Positions 49,897 through 58,958 are shown, numbered from the stretch's first letter. The stretch: DNA of 64,000 bases from Eoetvoesia sp035555955 (GCF_035555955.1 NZ_DATMGA010000021.1:50267-114266), one strand, 5' to 3'. Made by a program: numbers and translations. The notes: a model not told the origin generated them from the letters alone.

Positions 49897-50535
49897 TCAG
49901 GCTATGGTTTTGCTGATGCCCAGATTGGAAAAAAGCTCGGCGTTGCGGGCCGCCTGGGTGGCGTAGCGCAGCCGCGTGGCGGCCACGATTTGCCGAAGCT
50001 GCGTTAGTGCGACGCTAAATTCTTGATTAATAATAACATATTGGCACTCTGAAGCGTGCGACATTTCGCCCCCCGCCGCGAGCAAACGCTTGGAAATTAC
50101 CTGGGGTTCATCCTGGCCGCGTTTTTTGAGCCTGGCTTCAAGGGCTTCGATGGACGGAGGCAAGATGAAGATGCCTACGGCTTCGGGAAAATGCTGCTTG
50201 ATCTGGCGCGCGCCCTGCCAGTCGATTTCGAGCAGCACGTCGCGCCCCTCGGCGATGGCGTCCTCGATGTAGGCGCGCGGCGTGCCATAGAAGTTGCCGT
50301 GCACTTCGGCCCATTCGAGCAGGGCGTTGTTGTCGCGCATGGCCAGGAATTCGTCCTTGCCGATGAAGCGGTAGTGCTTGGCGTCTTGTTCGCCGGGCCT
50401 GGGCTGGCGGGTGGTGCACGAAATGGAAAGCAGGACGTCGGGGTCTTCACCCAGCAGCGCGTTGACCAGGCTGGATTTACCGGCCCCGCTGGGGGCTACC
50501 ACCATGAAAATATTGCCAGAACCCGACATTGCCAT
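49897..50535 (-). CDS. gmk: Guanylate kinase
   Basis: Gmk phosphorylates GMP to GDP with ATP. The protein has 212 residues. The P-loop is APSGAGKSSLV (14-24), the GMP-binding region has SCTTRQPRPGEQDAKHYRF near 39, and ALLEWAEVHGNFYGTPRAYIE near 71 and LLEIDWQGARQIK near 100 are conserved. The lid includes RLKKRGQDEP near 134. A second ATG two codons inside (50529) is an equally good start. It is the first gene of gmk-rpoZ-spoT; its product feeds GDP/GTP, the substrate for ppGpp. Confidence 0.97.
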   Translation of the reverse strand: MAMSGSGNIFMVVAPSGAGKSSLVNALLGEDPDVLLSISCTTRQPRPGEQDAKHYRFIGKDEFLAMRDNNALLEWAEVHGNFYGTPRAYIEDAIAEGRDVLLEIDWQGARQIKQHFPEAVGIFILPPSIEALEARLKKRGQDEPQVISKRLLAAGGEMSHASECQYVIINQEFSVALTQLRQIVAATRLRYATQAARNAELFSNLGISKTIA

Positions 50536-50607
50536 CCAACCGTAACACGCGAAGAATGAAAGAATAGCAAATCCTGAACGGTTGAATCAAATAAAGCCGC
50601 GCCGGCC

Positions 50608-50919
50608 CTACTCGGAGTCCAGCTCCTGGATGGCCGCGTCGTAGGCGGCTTCGTTGGCGCACAGGAAGACGGCGGCATCGCCGGGATTCATGTTGAAGGC
50701 CAGCTCTTCGACCTGGCTGGCGGCTTCGGATTCGTCGGCGATGGCCGTGACGTGCAGGTCGCCGCCGGCATCGAATTGTTCGCTTGGCACGAAGTCGGCA
50801 ACCAGCTCGATGTCGGGAGCGCTGACGACGACATAGGCGATGAAGCGCAATTCCTCCAAGGCGACGTCCAGGACGACGCCGTCGGCGGCTGGGGCAAGGG
50901 TTCGGCTGTGGGAAATCAT
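50608..50919 (-). CDS. Small acidic protein of unknown function
   Basis: The protein has 103 residues from the ATG at 50919 and is strongly acidic (many Asp and Glu, few basic residues). It has LDVALEELRFIAYVVVSAPDIELVADFVPSEQF-like alternating strands and helices, with FNMNPGDAAVFLCANEAAYDAAIQELDSE at the end. No signal peptide, membrane segment or known motif is visible. It lies 13 bp downstream of the methyltransferase gene on the same strand, possibly in one transcript. I do not recognise the family. Confidence 0.6.
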   Translation of the reverse strand: MISHSRTLAPAADGVVLDVALEELRFIAYVVVSAPDIELVADFVPSEQFDAGGDLHVTAIADESEAASQVEELAFNMNPGDAAVFLCANEAAYDAAIQELDSE

Positions 50920-50932
50920 GATGCGGGGGCGT

Positions 50933-51547
50933 TCAGGCCGGGGCCTTGAATGAGAAGGTGGAAATATTGGCGGGAGGCAGGTTGGCCCAGACGATTTTCG
51001 AGTGCGTGCGTTGCGCGTCGAGGTGCTCGCGCCATTTGGGTTCGCGCAGATGGTAGCTGAATTGTACCGCCACGCCGTGAGGCTGCAGCAGGGCTTGCCA
51101 CTGCTGCAGGATGACCTGGGTGACCGTGGGCGGCAGGGAGCATAGCGGCAGGCTGGATACGATGGCCTTGATCTTGCGTTCCGGGGGCACCAACTGGCAC
51201 AGGTCGGCCGCATTGCCGTGCACGATGTTCAGACCCTGGAAGCGCTGCCGCAGGCGCTGCACGAATACCGGCGAGAACTCGACGACCAGCAGATCCTGGA
51301 CGGGAATGCCCCGCTTCAGCAAGGCCTGGGTGACGACGCCGGTGCCCGCGCCCAGTTCGATGACCAGGCCCTCGCCTTCGACGGGCACCTGCCGTGCCAT
51401 GTTCGAAGCCAGGAAGCGGGAGCTGGGACAGATTGCTCCGACGGAGGATGGCCGATTGATGAGTTCCTGAAGAAAGATGCCGGGAGCGAGATTGCGTATG
51501 TATTCCTTCATGCGCTGCGCACGTTCGAAGCGAAGAACTCGATGCAT
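50933..51547 (-). CDS. SAM-dependent methyltransferase, PmtA-like (phospholipid N-methyltransferase type)
   Basis: The protein has 204 residues from the ATG at 51547, supported by AAGGTG 5 bp upstream. The N-terminal amphipathic segment and SSVGAICPSSRFLASNMARQV (33-53) match PmtA-type phosphatidylethanolamine methyltransferases. The SAM site follows (LVIELGAGTGVVTQALL near 61), then LLVVEFSPVFVQRL and the IVSSLPLCSLPP motif IV region near 128. It may methylate a lipid headgroup or another membrane-associated substrate. The family also contains rRNA methyltransferase-like (KsgA-type) members, so the substrate is uncertain. Confidence 0.75.
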   Translation of the reverse strand: MHRVLRFERAQRMKEYIRNLAPGIFLQELINRPSSVGAICPSSRFLASNMARQVPVEGEGLVIELGAGTGVVTQALLKRGIPVQDLLVVEFSPVFVQRLRQRFQGLNIVHGNAADLCQLVPPERKIKAIVSSLPLCSLPPTVTQVILQQWQALLQPHGVAVQFSYHLREPKWREHLDAQRTHSKIVWANLPPANISTFSFKAPA

Positions 51548-51710
51548 CTATTCACCTTGTGTTGTAAGGGATGGCCGGGCCGCGCCAGGCGGCCCTCCCG
51601 CGCAAGGGTGCGGCACGCACATGCCGCCGCGCCCGTTTTCGGCAATCCCGGTTTGCGGAACATTACCAGTTGGGGAGCGCCGAGGTGATGACGAATTGTA
51701 ACCAAAACGG

Positions 51711-51756
51711 CCAAAAGCCGACCCCGCCGCGCATGGACGGCCGGGTCGGCTTTTGG
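51711..51756. terminator. Bidirectional terminator hairpin
   Basis: CCAAAAGCCGACCC (51711-51724) is perfectly inverted at 51743-51756, giving GCCGACCC/GGGTCGGC stems flanked by AAAA and TTTT on both strands. It lies 29 bp after the stop of the monooxygenase gene on the minus strand and most likely ends that transcript. Confidence 0.85.
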
Positions 51757-51784
51757 CTTCCGGTTCTTGCGTTCGACGCCGGGC

Positions 51785-53002
51785 TCAGACCAGGGGCGTG
51801 ACCATGGTGTCCACGCCCAGCAGCGCCTTGCCGTAGATTTCCGAGGCGACCATGGGCAGGGCCACGGCGTGTCCTGCGGCGGTGTTCGCGTCGCGCCACC
51901 AGCGCTGCATCGGGCTGGATTCGGCGAAGGCGCCCGAGCCGTGGATGTTCATGAGTATGCTCAGCGCCTCGACGCATTGGCGGATGGCATAGGTGACGTC
52001 GCAGCGCTGGCGGGCCCGCGCCTTGACGTCGGGATAGTTGCCGCTGCGCGCGTCCCGCTGGATGTCGTCGGCGCAGCGGTAGGCGTGCATATGGGCCGTG
52101 TCGATTTTCATGGCGGCTTCCGCGATCTGGGTCTGGAACGTCACGGAGTCGGCTTGCCTGGCGTACACGGTATAGGTAACGGCGCGCTTGCCGGCCATGC
52201 CGATGACGTACTCCAGGGCCGCGCGGGCCATGCCGAGCTGAGGGCCGACGAGGATCAGGGCCGCCAGCGGGACGAAGGCCGAGCGGTATATCGATTCGAT
52301 GCCGCTGTATTCGGCGGGATATTGGCCGTTGACGGCGGCGCTGAGCGGATACATGCGATGGTCGGGCACGAAGATGTCTTTGCCGACCAGGCAGTTGCTG
52401 CCGCTGCCGCGCATGCCCACGGTGTACCACGTGTCTTCGATGGTCAGCTCCGACATCGGCACGTAGGCGAGGTAGTTTTCGATGAGGTTGCCTTTTTCGT
52501 CCTGCTCGCTCAGCCCGATCAGTCCCCAGTCCGCATGCAGGCAGCCCGAGGCGTAATACCATTTGCCGGAGACCACCAGGCCGCCCTCCACGGATTCCCG
52601 GTGCGTCTGGGTGCTGGGCGTGAACACGCCGGCCACGCGCGCCAGGGGATTGGCGCCGAATATTTCGTCCTGGGCCTTGCCGGGCAGCAGGCAGGCGAAC
52701 CAGGCGCAGACGCCGATCAGGTTCATGACCCAGGACGTGGAAGGGCAGGCCTCGGCGATGACGGCGCATACGTCCACGTGGGTGCGCACGGGGGCCTCGA
52801 AGCCGCCGTAGCGCTTGGGCAGCATGATGCGCAGCAGGCCCGCTTCTTCCATGGCCAGGATGTTTTCTTCGACGACTCGCCGGTCTTTCTCGGTCTGGGC
52901 GGCATTTTTCTTGAACAGCGGGTGCAGGGCGCGTGCGCGGTTCATGAGTTCGGTGCGAAGTTCGGTTTCGTCCAGGCTGGCGCCGGTGTTGGTGTCTGGC
53001 AT
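51785..53002 (-). CDS. Group D flavin-dependent monooxygenase (acyl-CoA dehydrogenase fold)
   Basis: From the ATG at 53002 (AAGGAGA site) the protein has 405 residues. The fold is that of acyl-CoA dehydrogenases (LLRIMLPKRYGGFEAPVRTHVDVCAVIAEACPSTSWVMNLIG-like N-terminal helices, SGKWYYASGC near 145, DTWYTVGMRGSGSNCLV in the beta domain, a C-terminal four-helix bundle with IHGSGAFAESSPMQRWWRDANTAAGHA). The WYYASG/MRGSGS pattern is that of two-component monooxygenases such as HsaA, DszC, HpaB-like and IacA. It uses reduced flavin from the reductase encoded 44 bp upstream. Substrate unknown; an aromatic or indole compound is possible. Confidence 0.85.
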   Translation of the reverse strand: MPDTNTGASLDETELRTELMNRARALHPLFKKNAAQTEKDRRVVEENILAMEEAGLLRIMLPKRYGGFEAPVRTHVDVCAVIAEACPSTSWVMNLIGVCAWFACLLPGKAQDEIFGANPLARVAGVFTPSTQTHRESVEGGLVVSGKWYYASGCLHADWGLIGLSEQDEKGNLIENYLAYVPMSELTIEDTWYTVGMRGSGSNCLVGKDIFVPDHRMYPLSAAVNGQYPAEYSGIESIYRSAFVPLAALILVGPQLGMARAALEYVIGMAGKRAVTYTVYARQADSVTFQTQIAEAAMKIDTAHMHAYRCADDIQRDARSGNYPDVKARARQRCDVTYAIRQCVEALSILMNIHGSGAFAESSPMQRWWRDANTAAGHAVALPMVASEIYGKALLGVDTMVTPLV

Positions 53003-53046
53003 TGTCGTCTCCTTGGAATATTTGAAAATCAATGGTCGTCGCCGGG

Positions 53047-53568
53047 CTACCAGCCGAACTCGGAAGACCATTGCACGGGATCGTGGGTATGAATTTGCTT
53101 GTACGCGCCGCTGTAGAAGATGAGGGGCTTGGCTTCGTCGCCGCAATGCAGATGTTCCACCCGGGCGATGTAAAGCACGTGATCGCCGGCCGCGTGGATG
53201 TCTATCACCCTGGCGACAATGTGGGCAAGGCTGCCTTGGATCAGCGGGGCGGCCAATGTCTGGTCGAAGGGCACTTCCAGTCCTTCGATGCTGCGGCCGC
53301 CGAGATGCAGGCTGAGATCCTGCTGGTGCTCGGCCAGGATATTGACGCCGTAGTAGCTTCCCAGGCCGACGTGCCCGATGAATTGCGAGGTTTCGCGCAC
53401 GGAAACCAGGATCAGCGGCGGGTTCATCGAAACCGACATGAAAGCATTGGCCGTCATCCCGGCCGGGACGCCGCCGCGGTGGTAGGTGATTACCGTGACC
53501 CCGCTGGCGAAGTGTCCCATCACGTTACGAAACTGTGCGGGCTCGATGGTGCTTGTCGTGGATTTCAT
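53047..53568 (-). CDS. Flavin reductase of a two-component monooxygenase
   Basis: The protein has 173 residues with the flavin reductase (FMN-binding split barrel) fold: FRNVMGHFASGVTVITYHRGGVPAGMTANAFMSVSMNPPLILVSV-like order across 13-57, GLGSYYGVNILAEHQ near 68 and HVLYIARVEHLHCGDEAKPLIFYSGAYKQI near 130. It reduces FMN or FAD with NAD(P)H and supplies it to the monooxygenase encoded next. Both genes run left, away from the divergent TetR gene, which is the likely regulator. Confidence 0.9.
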   Translation of the reverse strand: MKSTTSTIEPAQFRNVMGHFASGVTVITYHRGGVPAGMTANAFMSVSMNPPLILVSVRETSQFIGHVGLGSYYGVNILAEHQQDLSLHLGGRSIEGLEVPFDQTLAAPLIQGSLAHIVARVIDIHAAGDHVLYIARVEHLHCGDEAKPLIFYSGAYKQIHTHDPVQWSSEFGW

Positions 53569-53678
53569 GATGAGAATGCTATAGTCGTCCCGGCCCGGGC
53601 TCCATGCAGATTTGCCCGCAGTCAGAATGCCGATGCGTCATAATGATGAAATGTCATTGTGTTGAAGGAGACAGCATC

Positions 53679-54392
53679 ATGGCGATATCGCGCGCTGCGC
53701 CGGCCTGCGACGCAGGCATCGTGGATCACCGCGTTGAAACGGCCCAAAAAAAACGCGAGCAGATGCGGGCCAGGATCCTGGATGCGACCACAAGGGTGTT
53801 TGCCCGCGACAATGCCGCGGCGCCGGCCATCGAGGACGTGGTGCGGGAAGCCGGTATCTCGCGCGGCAGCTTCTACAATCATTTTCATTCCCTGGACGAA
53901 GCCCTGGTGGCGGCGGGCATCGAGATGAGCGACCGCATGATCTCCGACATCGTCCCGCTGTACGATTTCCTGCGCGAGCCGTGGCAAAGGGCTGCCGTGG
54001 GTTTTCGCCTGTACCTCCTGCGCGACTGGCAGGACCCGACGTGGGCGTCGTTCATGACGCGCATGGACGCCTGGCCGCATAAGTCCCGGATCGCCATCAC
54101 GATGTCCAAGGACCTGATCCGGGGCAAAGAGCTTGGTCAGTTCGACTTCGACGACGCCACCGTGGCGACGGATTTCCTCATGGGGGCGTCGATCGGCGTG
54201 ATCCAGGCCGTGCGCTGCGGCGTGCCCGATCCCGGCAGCTACATCGATTCGGCGGTGCGCATGGCGCTTCAGTCCCTGGGGTGCTCGCCCGAATTGCGCG
54301 AACGCGCGGTGGCTTTTTCCCGCAAGCGCCTGGCCGACTGCGCCAGCGGCAAAAGAGCCGCCTGGGACATCCTGGATCCCCGAAGCCCCTGA
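53679..54392 (+). CDS. TetR family transcriptional regulator
   Basis: From the ATG at 53679 (AAGGAG site) the protein has 237 residues. The DNA-binding domain is at about 28-78 (REQMRARILDATTRVFARDNAAAPAIEDVVREAGISRGSFYNHFHSLDEAL-like order). The larger ligand domain follows and is not alignable by eye. It is divergent from the flavin reductase/monooxygenase pair with 110 bp between the starts, where GTCATAATG and GTCATTGTG (53637-53645 and 53653-53661) form a direct repeat. It probably represses that pair until its inducer binds. Confidence 0.9.
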   Translation: MAISRAAPACDAGIVDHRVETAQKKREQMRARILDATTRVFARDNAAAPAIEDVVREAGISRGSFYNHFHSLDEALVAAGIEMSDRMISDIVPLYDFLREPWQRAAVGFRLYLLRDWQDPTWASFMTRMDAWPHKSRIAITMSKDLIRGKELGQFDFDDATVATDFLMGASIGVIQAVRCGVPDPGSYIDSAVRMALQSLGCSPELRERAVAFSRKRLADCASGKRAAWDILDPRSP

Positions 54393-54518
54393 ACCGCACA
54401 CCATGAAGGGTTATCCGTTAACATGCGGCTTTATCCGCCCTGGCGCTGCTGTGTTTGGCCGTGTTTGCGCTTGCGCGGGTCCATCGCCGATTCATCCTTC
54501 GTTTCATAATCCAATAAA

Positions 54519-55319
54519 TTGTCTTCTACCTTGAAACTCGCTACCTGGAACGTCAACTCCCTCAAAGTGCGCTTGCCGCAGGTGCTGGACTGGCTGCAGG
54601 CCAACCCCGTCGATGCTCTGTGTCTGCAGGAGCTGAAGCTCGCGGACGACAAGTTCCCGCTCGACGCGTTTGCCGAACTGGGCTACCAGGCCTGTTGGGC
54701 CGGCCAGAAAACCTATAACGGCGTGGCCATCGTCTCGCGCCTGGAGGGGCGGGAGGTACAGCGCAACCTGCCCAATTTCGAAGACCATCAACAACGCATC
54801 ATTGCCGCGACCTTGCCCAGCGCCGCCGGCGATATCCGGGTCGTCAGCGCCTATTGTCCGAACGGGCAGGCGGTGGGCAGCGAAAAGTACGAATACAAGC
54901 TCAAGTGGTTCGCGGCGCTGCGCGAATGGCTGGCGAGCCAGCTCGAGCAATACCCGCGGCTGGCCGTGCTGGGAGACTACAACGTGGCGCCGCGCGACGA
55001 GGATGTGCACGATCCCGTCAAATGGGAAGGGCAGGTGCTGGTTTCCGCGCCCGAGCGCGAGGCGTTCGGCAGCTTGCTCGAGCTTGGCCTGGCCGATGCG
55101 TTCCGCCAGTTCGAGCAGCCCGAAAAATCGTTCAGCTGGTGGGACTACCGCCAGTTCTCGTTCCGCCGCAATGCGGGGGTTCGCATCGATCACGTCCTGC
55201 TTTCGACTGATCTGACGCCGTTGTGCGCGGCTTGCGTCATCGACAAAGAGCCGCGCCGCAACGAGCAGCCCTCGGATCACACGCCGGTGGTGGCGACCCT
55301 GGAATTTCCCGCGGCATGA
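54519..55319 (+). CDS. xth: Exodeoxyribonuclease III (AP endonuclease)
   Basis: The protein has 266 residues from a TTG at 54519, since no closer ATG fits the conserved N-terminus LKLATWNVNSLKVRL. ExoIII repairs abasic sites and removes 3' blocks. Metal-binding and catalytic elements are the N of TWNVNSLK near 11, the E of LCLQELKL near 38, the AVLGDYNVAPRDEDVHDP block near 152 with Asp/Asn, and the closing SDHTPVVATLEF near 251 with the catalytic Asp-His. It overlaps the spermidine-synthase-like gene by 4 bp. No clear Shine-Dalgarno is visible. Confidence 0.95.
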   Translation: MSSTLKLATWNVNSLKVRLPQVLDWLQANPVDALCLQELKLADDKFPLDAFAELGYQACWAGQKTYNGVAIVSRLEGREVQRNLPNFEDHQQRIIAATLPSAAGDIRVVSAYCPNGQAVGSEKYEYKLKWFAALREWLASQLEQYPRLAVLGDYNVAPRDEDVHDPVKWEGQVLVSAPEREAFGSLLELGLADAFRQFEQPEKSFSWWDYRQFSFRRNAGVRIDHVLLSTDLTPLCAACVIDKEPRRNEQPSDHTPVVATLEFPAA

Positions 55320-56086
55320 GCGCCGACGGCCCGTCCAGCGACGATATCCCCACCTTGTCCGAGCTGGATGGCATCCGCTATTTGCACCTGGGCACCGAGT
55401 GGGTGCAGGGCGCCATGCGCTTGCGCAAGCCCGACGAGCTGGTGCTGGCCTACACGCAGCAGATGATGGCCTGGCTGCTGTTTCTGGAACCGGACAGGGA
55501 CAGCCATGTGGGCGTGCTGGGCCTGGGGGCGGGGTCCCTGCTGCGTTTTACGCTGGCCCGTACCAGGGCGCAGGTCGCCACCGTTGAATGGAACCCGGCG
55601 GTAACGTCCATGTGCCGCGCTTACTTCAGGCTTCCCGAAACGTCCCGGTCGCGCATTGACCACGAGGATGCCCAGGCCTGGCTCGGCAGAAGCCGGAACA
55701 TCGGGATCCACATGGCATTGATGGTAGATTTATACGATGCGTCGGCCCAGGGGCCGGTACGCGATTCCGCCGAGTTCTACCAGGGCTGTTATCGTGCCCT
55801 GGACGATGCGGGCGTCATGACGGTGAACCTGTTCGGCGAACACGCCAGCTATCCGCGCAATATGGCGAACATCTGCAAGGCTTTCGGCGGCCGGGTGCTC
55901 GAGCTGCCCGAAGTGGACGCGGGAAACCGCGTCGTGCTGGCCTTCAAGGGGCCGGTGCTGCAAGTGTCGGTCGCGCGTTTTCTCGAGCGCGCCCAGGACG
56001 TGGAGTCGCGCTACGGGCTGCCGGCGCGGCGCTGGGCCCGGGCCTTGCTGGCCGGCCGCAGGGGCACGGACGAGCTGATCGTTTAA
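55316..56086 (+). CDS. Spermidine synthase-like aminopropyltransferase-fold protein
   Basis: The protein has 256 residues from the ATG at 55316, overlapping xth by ATGA. The Rossmann part shows HVGVLGLGAGSLLRFTLARTRAQVATVEWNPAVTSMCRAYF-like order near 74-112, then IDHEDAQAWL and MALMVDLYDASAQGP near 140, where the usual catalytic DxxxP-type motif of SpeE is represented by DLYDASAQGP. It lacks the short N-terminal beta domain of true SpeE. A methyltransferase or divergent spermidine synthase role is possible; polyamine synthesis is not proven. Confidence 0.75.
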   Translation: MSADGPSSDDIPTLSELDGIRYLHLGTEWVQGAMRLRKPDELVLAYTQQMMAWLLFLEPDRDSHVGVLGLGAGSLLRFTLARTRAQVATVEWNPAVTSMCRAYFRLPETSRSRIDHEDAQAWLGRSRNIGIHMALMVDLYDASAQGPVRDSAEFYQGCYRALDDAGVMTVNLFGEHASYPRNMANICKAFGGRVLELPEVDAGNRVVLAFKGPVLQVSVARFLERAQDVESRYGLPARRWARALLAGRRGTDELIV

Positions 56087-56110
56087 TTGTTGGATATTGA
56101 AGGAGTTCAA

Positions 56111-57088
56111 ATGCAAGCCGCCTTTCTATCTTTCCTTCGCAGGCCCGTGCTTGGCGTCGCATTGGCCGCCGCCATGATTGCGCCCACGCTGGCGCTGGCG
56201 CAATCGGTTGCCGTGACCTCCATCGTCGAGCACCCGGCCCTGGACTCCATTCGGGACGGCGTCAAGCAAGCCCTGGCCAAGGCCGGCTACACCGAGGCCA
56301 AGGGCCTGCATTGGCAGTTCCAGTCGGCCCAGGGCAATACGGCCATCGCGGCCCAGATCGCGCGCAAGTTCATCGGCGACAATCCCGACGTCATCGTGGC
56401 CATTGCCACGCCCTCGGCGCAGGCTGTGGTGGCGGCCACCAAGACCATCCCGGTCGTCTACGCGGCGGTGACCGATCCGGTGGCGGCGCAACTGGTGCCG
56501 TCGATGCAGGCTTCGGCCACGAATGTCACGGGCGTCTCCGATGCCTTGTCCCTGGAAAAGCAGGTCGACCTCATCAAGAAGGTGGTGCCCGGCGCCAAGC
56601 GCGTGGGCATTGTTTACAACCCCGGCGAGGCGAATTCCGTGGTGGTGGTCAAGCGTCTGCGCGAGCTGCTGCCCGAGCGCGGGATGTCCCTGGTCGAGGC
56701 CACCGCACCCAGGTCGGTCGACGTCGGGGCCGCGGCCCGCAGCCTGGTGGGCAAGGTGGACGTCATCTATACCAACACCGACAACAATGTCGTGTCGGCC
56801 TACGAGGCTCTGGTCAAGGTAGGCAACGATGCCCAGATTCCCCTCGTTGCGTCCGACACCGACAGCGTCAAGCGGGGCGCCATCGCGGCCCTGGGCGTGA
56901 ACTACCACGACCTTGGCGTGCAGGCCGGCGACATGGTGGTGCGCATTCTGAAGGGCGCCAAGCCGGGCGAGATGCCGTCCGAGGTCGGCAGCAAGCTCGA
57001 GCTTTTCGTCAATCCGGCGGCGGCCAGGAAGCAAGGCGTCGAGCTGCCGGCGGAACTTGTGAAGTCGGCGGCGCAGGTAATAAAGTAA
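56111..57088 (+). CDS. TrpX-type ABC transporter substrate-binding protein
   Basis: From the ATG at 56111 (AAGGAG site) the protein has 325 residues. A signal peptide (LAAAMIAPTLALAQS, cleavage near 30) is followed by the ABC_sub_bind fold (PF04392): IVEHPALDSIRDGVKQAL, DVIVAIATPSAQAVVAAT, PVVYAAVTDPVAAQLVPS, AKRVGIVYNPGEANSV and IYTNTDNNVVSAYEALVK. Family members bind tryptophan, tyrosine or other small molecules. It forms a three-gene ABC operon with the permease (10 bp later) and ATPase genes. The ligand cannot be read from sequence. Confidence 0.9.
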   Translation: MQAAFLSFLRRPVLGVALAAAMIAPTLALAQSVAVTSIVEHPALDSIRDGVKQALAKAGYTEAKGLHWQFQSAQGNTAIAAQIARKFIGDNPDVIVAIATPSAQAVVAATKTIPVVYAAVTDPVAAQLVPSMQASATNVTGVSDALSLEKQVDLIKKVVPGAKRVGIVYNPGEANSVVVVKRLRELLPERGMSLVEATAPRSVDVGAAARSLVGKVDVIYTNTDNNVVSAYEALVKVGNDAQIPLVASDTDSVKRGAIAALGVNYHDLGVQAGDMVVRILKGAKPGEMPSEVGSKLELFVNPAAARKQGVELPAELVKSAAQVIK

Positions 57089-57097
57089 ATTCCCGCC

Positions 57098-57997
57098 ATG
57101 TCCATGTACTCGCTATGGGGAGCGCTTGAAATAGGCCTGGTGTTCGGCTTGGTGGCGCTGGGCGTTTTGATCTCGTTCCGCATGCTGCGCTTCCCCGATC
57201 TTACCGTCGATGGCAGCTTTCCATTGGGCGCGGCGGTCGCGGCTACCCTCATCAGCTCGGGCCATGACCCCTTTCTCGCCACGCTCGCGGCGGCGCTGGC
57301 CGGCGCGCTGGCCGGAGCCATTACCGGCTGGCTGAACGTCCGCCTGAAGATCATGGATCTCCTGGCCAGCATCCTGATGATGATCGCGCTGTATTCCATC
57401 AACCTGCGCGTGATGGGCCGTCCCAACGTGCCGCTTATTTCCGAGCCCACGGTCTTTACCGTGCTGCAGGCCGGTTCGCTTGCCGACTACATCATGCGGC
57501 CGATCATCCTGCTGGTCGTGGTGCTTGCGGTAAAGCTGGCGCTGGACTGGTATTTCGCCACGCAGATGGGGCTGGCCATTCGCGCGACGGGTTCCAACCC
57601 GAGAATGGCGCGCTCGCAGGGCGTGGCCACCGGGGCCATGGTGCTCGCGGGGCTGGCCATTTCCAACGCCTTGTGCGCATTGGCCGGCGCCCTGTTCGCT
57701 CAATCCCAGGGCGGAGCCGACATTTCCATGGGCATCGGTACTATCGTCATCGGCCTGGCGGCAGTCATCGTGGGCGAAAGCATTTTTCCTTCCCGCAAGC
57801 TCTGGGTCATGACTCTGGCCGCCATCGTGGGGGCGGTGCTATACCGGTTTTTCGTCGCATTGGCCCTCAATGCCGACTTCATCGGCCTGCGCGCCCAGGA
57901 TCTCAACCTGGTCACGGCCGTGCTGGTTACGCTTGCGCTGGTCATCCCGCTGGTCAAGCAGCGCTTGAGCAAGGGGAAAAGGGCGCGCCAATGCTAA
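57098..57997 (+). CDS. ABC transporter permease (TrpY-type, branched-chain type)
   Basis: The protein has 299 residues and eight to nine membrane helices. It is of the BPD_transp_2 family (LGVLISFRMLRFPDLTVDGSFPLGAAVAATLI near the start, LKIMDLLASILMMIALYSINLRVMGRPNVPLI in the middle, and TGSNPRMARSQGVATGAMVLAGLAISNALCALAGALFAQSQGGADISMG-like cytoplasmic coupling segment near 165-210). It makes the membrane channel for the substrate delivered by the preceding binding protein. The ATPase gene starts 7 bp before its end. Confidence 0.92.
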   Translation: MSMYSLWGALEIGLVFGLVALGVLISFRMLRFPDLTVDGSFPLGAAVAATLISSGHDPFLATLAAALAGALAGAITGWLNVRLKIMDLLASILMMIALYSINLRVMGRPNVPLISEPTVFTVLQAGSLADYIMRPIILLVVVLAVKLALDWYFATQMGLAIRATGSNPRMARSQGVATGAMVLAGLAISNALCALAGALFAQSQGGADISMGIGTIVIGLAAVIVGESIFPSRKLWVMTLAAIVGAVLYRFFVALALNADFIGLRAQDLNLVTAVLVTLALVIPLVKQRLSKGKRARQC

Positions 57998-58785
57998 GGG
58001 TCTCGAATCTGCACATCACCTTCAACGCCGGCACGCCCATCGAGAACCACGCCCTGCGAGGTTTGTCCCTGAACATCGAATCGGGCCAGTTCGTCACGGT
58101 CATCGGGTCCAACGGCGCCGGAAAATCCACGCTGCTCAATGCCGTTTCGGGCGACCAGCCGGTCGATTCCGGAACGATAGAGCTTGACGATGCAGACGTA
58201 ACCGGCCTGCCCGTCTGGAAGCGCGCGAAGCTGGTGGCAAGAGTCTTCCAGGATCCCATGGCGGGAACCTGCGAAGACCTGACCATCGAAGAGAATCTCT
58301 CGCTGGCCTATGATCGGGGCGGGCGGCGCGGTCTGTCGCGCGCGGTCAGGCAGGCCATGCGCAGCGAATTCGCGGAACGGCTCGCCGTGCTGGGCCTGGG
58401 GCTGGAAACCCGCCTGGCCGACCGCATCGGCCTGCTGTCCGGCGGCCAGCGCCAGGCGGTCAGCCTGCTGATGGCGACGCTGCAGCCTTCGCGCATATTG
58501 CTGCTGGACGAGCACACTGCGGCGCTGGATCCACGCACGGCGGCATTCGTTCTGGAGCTTACTCAGCGCATCGTAAGCGAGAAGCGGCTTACGACCTTGA
58601 TGGTCACCCACAGCATGCGCCAGGCGCTCGACGTGGGCGACCGGACCGTGATGCTGCACGAGGGCAGGGTGGTGCTGGACGTCTCCGGCGACGAGCGCAA
58701 AGGCCTGGGCGTGGTCGATCTGCTGGCCATGTTCGAGCGCGTGCGGGGCGAGGCCGTTGCCGACGACGGCCTGCTGCTTGGCTGA
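57991..58785 (+). CDS. ABC transporter ATPase (TrpZ-type)
   Basis: The protein has 264 residues. Walker A is GSNGAGKST (near 40), the Q-loop is VFQDPMAG, the signature is LLSGGQRQAVSLLMATL, Walker B is ILLLDEHTAALD and the switch is MVTHSMRQALDVGDRT. The ATG overlaps the end of the permease gene by 7 bp, so translation is coupled. It energises the importer encoded by the two preceding genes. In the Walker B block DEH replaces the more usual DEP, as often in this subfamily. Confidence 0.93.
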   Translation: MLRVSNLHITFNAGTPIENHALRGLSLNIESGQFVTVIGSNGAGKSTLLNAVSGDQPVDSGTIELDDADVTGLPVWKRAKLVARVFQDPMAGTCEDLTIEENLSLAYDRGGRRGLSRAVRQAMRSEFAERLAVLGLGLETRLADRIGLLSGGQRQAVSLLMATLQPSRILLLDEHTAALDPRTAAFVLELTQRIVSEKRLTTLMVTHSMRQALDVGDRTVMLHEGRVVLDVSGDERKGLGVVDLLAMFERVRGEAVADDGLLLG

Positions 58786-58958
58786 AGCGCCAGGGCTCAG
58801 GTTAGCAGGCCCAGGTATTCCGTCGCGGTATTGCGCTTCACAAGAAGGCCGCCCTCGCTTGCAGGTGGCGTTGCTCGTGCCGGCAAGGCAGCCAGGCTTG
58901 CTGCGCGCGCATGAAATCCGCTGAAACGTTTTGTTCATAAATTTGCGTTAATTTTGTT

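Noticed and set aside
53637..53661. TetR operator palindrome between the TetR and flavin reductase genes
   Set aside because: Only a direct repeat (GTCATAATG/GTCATTGTG) was found; no convincing inverted repeat could be drawn, so it is not listed as a separate site.
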